Positions 6,393 through 10,649 of a stretch of DNA of 10,649 nucleotides are shown here, piece after piece (within the stretch, counting starts at the first letter, position 1; each line of letters starts with the position of its first letter). The notes beneath the pieces are model-generated. The model saw nothing but the letters and a program-made list of their open reading frames with translations. It searched no databases and had not been told where the DNA came from. The stretch is from Parvibaculum sp049303435 (GTDB taxonomy: Bacteria > Pseudomonadota > Alphaproteobacteria > Parvibaculales > Parvibaculaceae), in contig JBAQNC010000137.1 in the NCBI GenBank assembly GCA_049303435.1, positions 1 to 10,649 on the forward strand, in the 5' to 3' direction. The position numbers and the translations under genes were made by a program.

Positions 6393-6593
6393 ATGTCTAT
6401 CGATCGCGCTGTGATGATGTTTGCAGGAATTATGGTTCTGGTCAGCCTTGCGCTGGCTCATTTCTACAGCCCCTATTGGCTGTGGTTGACTGTTTTCGTC
6501 GGTCTTAATCTGATCCAGGCGTCGTTTACGGGTGTGTGTCCCGCTGCGATGGTTTTCAAGAAACTCGGCCTCAAATCAGGAAATGCCTTTTAA
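6393..6593 (+). CDS. DUF2892 (YgaP-type transmembrane) protein
   Basis: A 66-residue membrane protein with two hydrophobic helices (about 5-23 and 28-45) joined by a short His-Phe-Tyr-Ser-Pro turn, then Phe-Thr-Gly-Val-Cys-Pro-Ala-Ala-x-Val-Phe-Lys-Lys-Leu-Gly (45-59). That closing Gly-Val-Cys-Pro...Lys-Lys-Leu-Gly motif is the mark of DUF2892, the membrane hairpin that forms the C-terminal half of E. coli YgaP. The ATG at 6393 follows AAGGAG (6381-6386) with a 6-nt gap, an excellent site; the frame opens earlier, at 6354, without one. The SQR gene follows 63 nt downstream with no terminator between, so the two should form one transcript. Likely role: inner-membrane partner in sulfane-sulfur handling, with Cys49 a possible persulfide acceptor; this role is inferred. 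Confidence 0.88.
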   Translation: MSIDRAVMMFAGIMVLVSLALAHFYSPYWLWLTVFVGLNLIQASFTGVCPAAMVFKKLGLKSGNAF

Positions 6594-6656
6594 CGCAAGC
6601 TGAAGCACAAGCGTCTGGGTATGCGCCCGACGAAATTGTCGGCAAGGGAGAGAAAC

Positions 6657-7943
6657 ATGAAGAAAAGAGTCATCGTTCTGGGTGCCGGTATCGGCGGCAT
6701 TGCGGCCGCATATGAACTGAAGGAAAGTCTTGGCGATACCGCAGAGATTTCAGTTCTGTCGGACACGGAGTGGTTTCACTTTGTGCCCTCCAATCCCTGG
6801 GTCGCTATCAAGTGGCGCGAGCCCAAGGACATCAAGATCAGCCTGCCCGATACGCTGCCCAAGTTCGGCATCTCCTTTTCGTCGGCGGGCGCAAAGCGCG
6901 TGCTGCCCGACGAGAACGCCATCGAATGTGGCGATGGCAGCCGCATGGAATATGACTACCTTGTCGTCGCCACCGGCCCCGCGCTCGCCTTCGACGAGAT
7001 CGAAGGCTTTGGCCCCGACAGGAACAGCCATTCGATCTGCCATGTCGATCACGCCGCCAAACTCTCCGACAGGTGGGAGCAATTCTGCGCCGAACCCGGT
7101 CCGATGGTCGTGGGCGCCGTGCAGGGCGCATCCTGCTTCGGACCCGCTTACGAATATGCCTTCCTCGCCAACGCCGACCTGCGCAAGCGCAAGGTGAGAG
7201 ACAAGGTGCCGATCACCTTTGTCACATCCGAGCCCTATATCGGTCATCTGGGCCTCGGCGGCGTCGGCGATACCAAGGGCCTGCTGGAAGGCCTGCTGCG
7301 CGACCGTGACATCAAATTCATCACCAATGCGCGCGTCGACAAGGTCGGCGCCGACATGGTGACGGTCAGCGAGATGAATGAGGAGGGCGAGGTCAAGAAG
7401 GTCCATGAGATTCCTTCGCGCCTCAACATGATGATCCCGGCCTTCAAGGGCGTCGGCTGCTTCTTTGATGAGGCGGGTAAGCCCATCGAAGGCCTCGTCA
7501 ATCCGCGCGGCTTCATGCTGGTCGACAAGCACCAGCGCAATACAAAATACACGAATGTCTATGCGGTCGGCGTCTGCATCGCGATCCCGCCGGTCGAAAA
7601 GACTCCCGTGCCCGTCGGCGTCCCCAAGACGGGCTACATGATCGAGTCCATGGTCACCGCCGTCGCCCACAATGTCCGCGACGTCATCGCCGGTCGCGAC
7701 CCGAAACAGGAAGCGACATGGAACGCCATCTGCCTTGCCGACTTCGGCGATGACGGCGTCGCCTTTGTCGCCATGCCGCAAATTCCGCCGCGCAATGTCA
7801 ACTGGGCGGGGCATGGCCGCTGGGTTCACCTCGCCAAGGTCGCCTTCGAGAAGTATTTCCTCCACAAGGTGCGCAAGGGCACCAGCGAACCGGGTTATGA
7901 GCGGATAGTTCTCAATATGCTTGGGGTCAACAAGCTGCGCTAG
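6657..7943 (+). CDS. sqr: Sulfide:quinone oxidoreductase, type-I-like
   Basis: A 428-residue FAD flavoprotein that oxidises sulfide to sulfane sulfur and passes electrons to quinone at the inner membrane. The N-terminal dinucleotide motif is Gly9-Ala-Gly-Ile-Gly-Gly (9-14). The three cysteines expected of type I SQR are present at 128, 160 (in Gln-Gly-Ala-Ser-Cys-Phe-Gly-Pro-Ala-Tyr-Glu) and 359 (in Ala-Ile-Cys-Leu-Ala-Asp-Phe-Gly), close to the Cys128/160/356 I recall for Acidithiobacillus ferrooxidans SQR. Other family marks are Ala-Ile-Pro-Pro-Val-Glu-Lys-Thr-Pro-Val-Pro (309-319), Lys-Thr-Gly-Tyr-Met-Ile-Glu-Ser-Met (324-332) and an amphipathic C-terminus (385-428) suited to monotopic membrane attachment. 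The ATG at 6657 follows GGGAG with a 6-nt gap. Second gene of the DUF2892 operon. Flavocytochrome c-type flavoproteins are relatives, but the C-terminal motifs favour SQR. Confidence 0.9.
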   Translation: MKKRVIVLGAGIGGIAAAYELKESLGDTAEISVLSDTEWFHFVPSNPWVAIKWREPKDIKISLPDTLPKFGISFSSAGAKRVLPDENAIECGDGSRMEYDYLVVATGPALAFDEIEGFGPDRNSHSICHVDHAAKLSDRWEQFCAEPGPMVVGAVQGASCFGPAYEYAFLANADLRKRKVRDKVPITFVTSEPYIGHLGLGGVGDTKGLLEGLLRDRDIKFITNARVDKVGADMVTVSEMNEEGEVKKVHEIPSRLNMMIPAFKGVGCFFDEAGKPIEGLVNPRGFMLVDKHQRNTKYTNVYAVGVCIAIPPVEKTPVPVGVPKTGYMIESMVTAVAHNVRDVIAGRDPKQEATWNAICLADFGDDGVAFVAMPQIPPRNVNWAGHGRWVHLAKVAFEKYFLHKVRKGTSEPGYERIVLNMLGVNKLR

Positions 7944-8842
7944 AGCTTGAGCGTCTCGCCTGCGAGTTCGGCGAGCGCGGCGGCAATGCGATCGCGTTCT
8001 TTCGTCAGGCCCTTGTAGTCGATCTGGGCCTCGCTCATCGCCAGCAATTGCGCGCGCAGACCGGCGGCGAGCCTTTCGCCATCGGGATGCGTCGCAAATG
8101 CCGCGATCGGATCGACATGAACCTTGATCGTGAACAACAGATCGCCGCTTTCCGGCAGGCGGCGCAGCGTCTGGCGTTCGACGCGCACATAGAGTTCAGG
8201 CGTCCCATCGGTGACACGGGCATCCAGCGCCTTGGCCTGCGGGTGATGCAATTCATCGTCGCCATAGATCGACCAGTTCAATCGCCATACCGGATTGTCG
8301 ACAGCGAGATTGTCGAAGATCTTGGCGACGACACGTCCCGTCCGGCCTTCGTTGAAGTCGGGCACGGCTTCGTGAATGCCGGTCATCGCCTGCCCGAATT
8401 TTTCGGTAAGCGACCAGGACGAGGGAAAGCACAGGGCGGCGGCCACCAGCCGGTAGCCTTCCGGACCCTGGCGCATGATCACGAGGTCTTCCTGCACCAG
8501 CTGCGCCGCCAGCGCCAGCGGCGCGTCCCGCCAGTCGGCAAGCGCATAGGTCGCGCCGCTCGCCGCCGCGCTCACCGTGTCGCTATCGACGACATATTGC
8601 TCGGGAAAGCGTCGTGGCAAATGCTCCAGCAGCAGCGCCAGCACTTCGGCCTGCGCTTCCCGCGTGTCGTCCTGCGCCCGCAACACCGCGGGCTCGTCGG
8701 CAGCAAACAGCCGCTCCTTTTCCGCCAGATAAGCGCCGAGGTTTTGATCGACCTCAATCCAGTCATTGAGATCGAGCGGCGCCAGACCGACAGAGAATGG
8801 CGTCTTGGACCCGGCATAGGGCGTATGTACGAACTTGGTCAT
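7940..8842 (-). CDS. DUF3445 / heme-dependent oxidative N-demethylase alpha-subunit-like protein
   Basis: A 300-residue soluble protein of the DUF3445 family, named for the alpha subunit of the heme-dependent oxidative N-demethylase (HODM) of dimethylamine-degrading bacteria. Motifs seen: Phe-Ser-Val-Gly-Leu-Ala-Pro-Leu-Asp (16-24), Cys-Phe-Pro-Ser-Ser-Trp-Ser-Leu-x-x-Lys-Phe-Gly (138-150), Ile-His-x-x-Val-Pro (156-161; His157 is a candidate heme contact), Arg-Leu-Asn-Trp-Ser (187-191), and Arg-Val-Glu-Arg-Gln-Thr-Leu-Arg-Arg-Leu-Pro (220-230) before Leu-Phe-Thr-Ile-Lys. No beta, gamma or delta HODM subunit is in the window, so the reaction here is unknown; most homologues occur alone. The ATG at 8842 fits the family's usual N-terminus (Phe-x-x-Thr-Pro-Tyr), though no clear Shine-Dalgarno precedes it. 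The frame stays open upstream to 9160, but there it runs antisense to wecE. Confidence 0.83.
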   Translation of the reverse strand: MTKFVHTPYAGSKTPFSVGLAPLDLNDWIEVDQNLGAYLAEKERLFAADEPAVLRAQDDTREAQAEVLALLLEHLPRRFPEQYVVDSDTVSAAASGATYALADWRDAPLALAAQLVQEDLVIMRQGPEGYRLVAAALCFPSSWSLTEKFGQAMTGIHEAVPDFNEGRTGRVVAKIFDNLAVDNPVWRLNWSIYGDDELHHPQAKALDARVTDGTPELYVRVERQTLRRLPESGDLLFTIKVHVDPIAAFATHPDGERLAAGLRAQLLAMSEAQIDYKGLTKERDRIAAALAELAGETLKL

Positions 8843-9023
8843 GAATGATTGATTGCATTGCACAAGGGCAGGTGGCAAGCCGAAATGCCGCCGGCCGGGT
8901 TTCTTTGTCGCGTGTTCATCGCCGGTTTGACGGACAACGGCGGGCAGGGCAAATTGACGCCACCCCGCATGGGCGAGCCCATTTGGCCACCCTTTTTCAA
9001 CCTGATGATTGCACATAGCCGAC
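8843..9023. other. Divergent intergenic region, DUF3445 gene / wecE
   Basis: These 181 nt must hold the promoters of both genes, but none is convincing. The best plus-strand candidate is TTGACG (8927-8932) with CAAATT 17 nt later, matching -10 at only three bases. A perfect 14-nt palindrome, ATGGGCGAGCCCAT, lies at 8969-8982 and could be an operator or a short hairpin. CCCTTTTT (8990-8996) is a lone pyrimidine run. No small gene is supported. Confidence 0.3.
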
Positions 9024-10151
9024 ATGAACAAGATCCCCTTCATCCGTCCCCACCTGACCGGTCGCGAAATGGAGCTGATCGGCCAGTGCCTTTCGTCCGG
9101 ACAGATGGTCGGCGACGGTCCCTTCACCAAGCAATGCGAAGCCCATCTCCGCGAACACACCGGCGCGCGTCAGGCGTTGTTGACGCACTCCTGCACGGCG
9201 GCGCTGGAACTCTCCGCCCTGCTGCTCGATCTTGCACCAGGCGACGAAGTCATCATGCCGACCTATACTTTCGTCAGCACGGCAAACGCCTTTGTCCTGC
9301 GCGGCGCCGTTCCTGTCTTCGTCGATGTGCGCGCCGACACGATCAACCTCGATGAGAAACTCATCGAAACTGCCATCACGCCGCGCACCAGGGCCATCGT
9401 GCCGGTTCACTATGCGGGCGTCGCCTGTGCGATGGACGAGATCAACGCCATCGCCGCGGCGCACAAGCTTCATGTTGTCGAGGATGCGGCGCAAGGCGTC
9501 GGCGCGACCTATCGCGGTCAGGCGCTCGGCACGTTGGGGTCGCTTGGCGCATTGAGCTTCCATGCCACCAAGAATGTCATCTCGGGCGAGGGCGGGGCGC
9601 TCCTCATCAATGACGAAAATCTGGTGGAACGCGCCGAAGTGATCCGCGAAAAGGGCACTGACCGCTCCCGCTTCATCCGTGGCGAGGTCGATAAATACAC
9701 ATGGCAGGATATCGGCTCTTCTTTCCTGCCGAGTGACATCACCGCCGCCATGCTGATGGCTCAGCTACCCGAGACGAACAGCATCAACGCCAAACGTCTC
9801 GCCATCTGGTCGCGTTTCCACGCCGCCTTCGCCGATGCCGAGCGGGCAGGGCGCTTCCGTCGTCCCGGCCTGCCGCAGGATTGTGGGTCCAACGCCCATA
9901 TCTATTATATCGTCTTCAATTCGCAGGACGAGCGCGAAAGCGCGCGGGCAAAGCTTGCCGACGCGGGCATCGCCGCCGTCACTCACTATGTGCCCTTGCA
10001 TCTGTCGCCCGGCGCCGCGCGTTTCGGGCGCAACAGTGGCGAAATGCCTGTCGCCATGTCTGTCGCCGACGGTCTTCTGCGCCTGCCGATCTACCCCGAC
10101 CTCGCGGCGGAAGAAGAAGCCCGCATCGTCGACGCCGTGCTTGCCCTCTGA
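9024..10151 (+). CDS. wecE: dTDP-4-amino-4,6-dideoxygalactose transaminase (WecE/RffA)
   Basis: A 375-residue PLP-dependent sugar aminotransferase of the DegT/DnrJ/EryC1/StrS family; E. coli WecE is about the same length. It matches WecE closely in segments I recognise: Gly-Asp-Gly-x-Phe-Thr (30-35), Leu-Thr-x-Ser-Cys-Thr-Ala-x-Leu-Glu (53-62), Gly-Asp-Glu-Val-Ile-Met-Pro-x-Tyr-Thr-Phe-Val-Ser-Thr-Ala-Asn-Ala-Phe (73-90), Val-Val-Glu-Asp-Ala-Ala-Gln-Gly (151-158; Asp154 contacts the PLP ring nitrogen) and Ser-Phe-His-x-Thr-Lys-Asn, where Lys183 forms the Schiff base. It converts dTDP-4-keto-6-deoxyglucose to dTDP-4-amino-4,6-dideoxygalactose (glutamate as donor), a precursor of Fuc4N-type sugars in surface polysaccharides. 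The ATG at 9024 gives a WecE-like N-terminus; an upstream TTG at 9009 is less likely. No strong Shine-Dalgarno is visible. The neighbours in view are not sugar-nucleotide genes, so its pathway partners lie elsewhere. Confidence 0.88.
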   Translation: MNKIPFIRPHLTGREMELIGQCLSSGQMVGDGPFTKQCEAHLREHTGARQALLTHSCTAALELSALLLDLAPGDEVIMPTYTFVSTANAFVLRGAVPVFVDVRADTINLDEKLIETAITPRTRAIVPVHYAGVACAMDEINAIAAAHKLHVVEDAAQGVGATYRGQALGTLGSLGALSFHATKNVISGEGGALLINDENLVERAEVIREKGTDRSRFIRGEVDKYTWQDIGSSFLPSDITAAMLMAQLPETNSINAKRLAIWSRFHAAFADAERAGRFRRPGLPQDCGSNAHIYYIVFNSQDERESARAKLADAGIAAVTHYVPLHLSPGAARFGRNSGEMPVAMSVADGLLRLPIYPDLAAEEEARIVDAVLAL

Positions 10152-10158
10152 TCGACGT

Positions 10159-10649
10159 TCAGAGCGTGGTCACGTCCTGCACCTGCAATTCGTAAAGCGT
10201 CTTGTAGGTGCCGCCGAGCGTCATCAGTTCTTCATGCGTGCCGATCTCGCGCACCTCGCCCTGCGTCAGCACGACGATGCGGTTAGCTTCGCGGATTGTT
10301 TGCAATCGATGCGCGATGATGACGGAGGTGCGGCCCTCGGTCAGCTTGGCGAGCGCATCCTGAATGATCAGTTCCGTTTCAGTGTCGATGCTGGCGGTGG
10401 CCTCGTCGAGGATCAGAATGTCCGGGTTCATCGCCAGCACGCGCGCAAAAGCCAGCAACTGTCGCTGGCCGTGGCTGAGATTGCGCCCGCGTTCCGTCAG
10501 TGGTGTGTCATAGCCCTGCGGCAATGTCGTGATAAAGGCATGCGCATGCACGAGCCTTGCCGCCCGCTCCGCGTCAGCGCGGCTGATCTTCGGATTGCCC
10601 AGCGCGATATTGTCGTAGACGCTGCCTGAAAAAATATGGAAGTCCTGCA
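10159..10649 (-). CDS. ABC exporter, C-terminal part of ATPase domain (cut by window edge)
   Basis: The minus-strand frame is open to the window edge and ends at TGA (10161-10159), giving 162 visible C-terminal residues. It begins in the Q-loop (Gln1-Asp-x-His-Ile-Phe-Ser-Gly-Ser-Val, then Asp-Asn-Ile), followed by the ABC signature Leu-Ser-His-Gly-Gln-Arg-Gln (57-63), Walker B Ile-Leu-Ile-Leu-Asp81-Glu82, the D-loop Ala-Ser-Ile-Asp and the H-loop His113 (Ile-Ala-His-Arg-Leu). This order and the Phe-Ser-Gly-Ser-Val-x-Asp-Asn-Ile stretch are typical of exporters with fused membrane and ATPase domains (MsbA/MdlB/LmrA type). Walker A and the membrane domain lie outside the window. The signature has His where Gly is usual at its third position, a tolerated variant. 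It is convergent with wecE, 7 nt apart, without a visible terminator. Substrate cannot be told. Confidence 0.9.
   Translation of the reverse strand, partial: QDFHIFSGSVYDNIALGNPKISRADAERAARLVHAHAFITTLPQGYDTPLTERGRNLSHGQRQLLAFARVLAMNPDILILDEATASIDTETELIIQDALAKLTEGRTSVIIAHRLQTIREANRIVVLTQGEVREIGTHEELMTLGGTYKTLYELQVQDVTTL

Noticed and set aside
6627..6642. CCGAC/GTCGG inverted repeat before the sqr start
   Set aside because: Only 5 bp with a 6-nt loop and no T-tract; too weak to call an attenuator or terminator.
6750..7865. Long minus-strand frame (371 codons) opposite sqr
   Set aside because: Antisense to a convincing SQR with all family motifs; composition is Asp/His/Arg-rich shadow sequence and there is no ribosome-binding site.
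6657..7943. Missing Gly-Asp FAD motif in SQR (the sequence reads Tyr-Ala-Val-Gly-Val-Cys)
   Set aside because: In other disulfide-reductase-fold enzymes an Asp follows the Gly, but type I SQRs as I recall them also read Gly-Val here, so this is a family trait and not a defect.
8048..8848. Plus-strand frame (266 codons) opposite the DUF3445 gene
   Set aside because: Antisense to a protein with recognisable DUF3445 motifs; Arg/Gln/His-rich composition and no recognisable domain.
8843..9160. N-terminal extension of the DUF3445 protein up to 9160
   Set aside because: The added stretch overlaps the start of wecE in antisense and has low-complexity shadow composition; the ATG at 8842 gives the normal family N-terminus.
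1..10649. CRISPR array, tRNA or rRNA genes
   Set aside because: No spaced direct repeats of the right size, no cloverleaf and no rRNA-like sequence were recognised on either strand by reading.

Overview
The window looks like GC-rich chromosomal DNA of an alphaproteobacterium. That call rests on protein character (a two-cysteine BigR/SqrR-type ArsR repressor, a DUF2189 membrane protein, an HODM-alpha-like protein, a rhizobial/sphingomonad-style IS630 transposase tail) and on codon use. Genus and species cannot be assigned by reading alone.

Layout. The left edge (1-111) is the C-terminal tail of an IS630-family transposase. After an untranslated stretch containing a small perfect stem-loop comes a DUF2189 integral membrane protein (360-1148, +). 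The core of the window (about 1161-7943) reads as one sulfide/persulfide-responsive locus in three transcription units. (i) A BigR/SqrR/YgaV-type repressor with both sensing cysteines is followed, with overlapping stop and start, by a single-domain rhodanese (1231-1886, +), ending at a strong intrinsic terminator at 1912-1944. (ii) On the minus strand, a periplasmic adaptor (6161-5181) and an RND inner-membrane pump (5184-1948) are coupled by a 4-nt GTGA overlap and converge on the same terminator. (iii) Divergent from the adaptor, a 66-residue YgaP-like DUF2892 membrane protein (6393-6593, +) precedes a type-I-like sulfide:quinone oxidoreductase (6657-7943, +). The repressor promoter and the hlyD/DUF2892 divergent promoter region are both unusually AT-rich and share the word CTAATATAT over a likely -10 element, so one repressor probably controls all three units.

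Working model (inference): sulfide or persulfide oxidises the two repressor cysteines and opens the promoters. SQR then oxidises sulfide to sulfane sulfur at the membrane, the rhodanese and the DUF2892 protein (the two halves of E. coli YgaP, here separate genes) handle sulfane sulfur, and the RND pump exports an unidentified compound. The RND pump inside the regulon is the least expected part and the best candidate for something poorly described. No persulfide dioxygenase and no outer-membrane channel gene lies in the window.

The right part is ordinary housekeeping or accessory DNA: an HODM-alpha-like (DUF3445) protein (8842-7940, -) whose stop codon overlaps that of the SQR gene in a shared CTAG, a wecE-type sugar aminotransferase (9024-10151, +), and the C-terminal ATPase part of an ABC exporter entering from the right edge (10649-10159, -).
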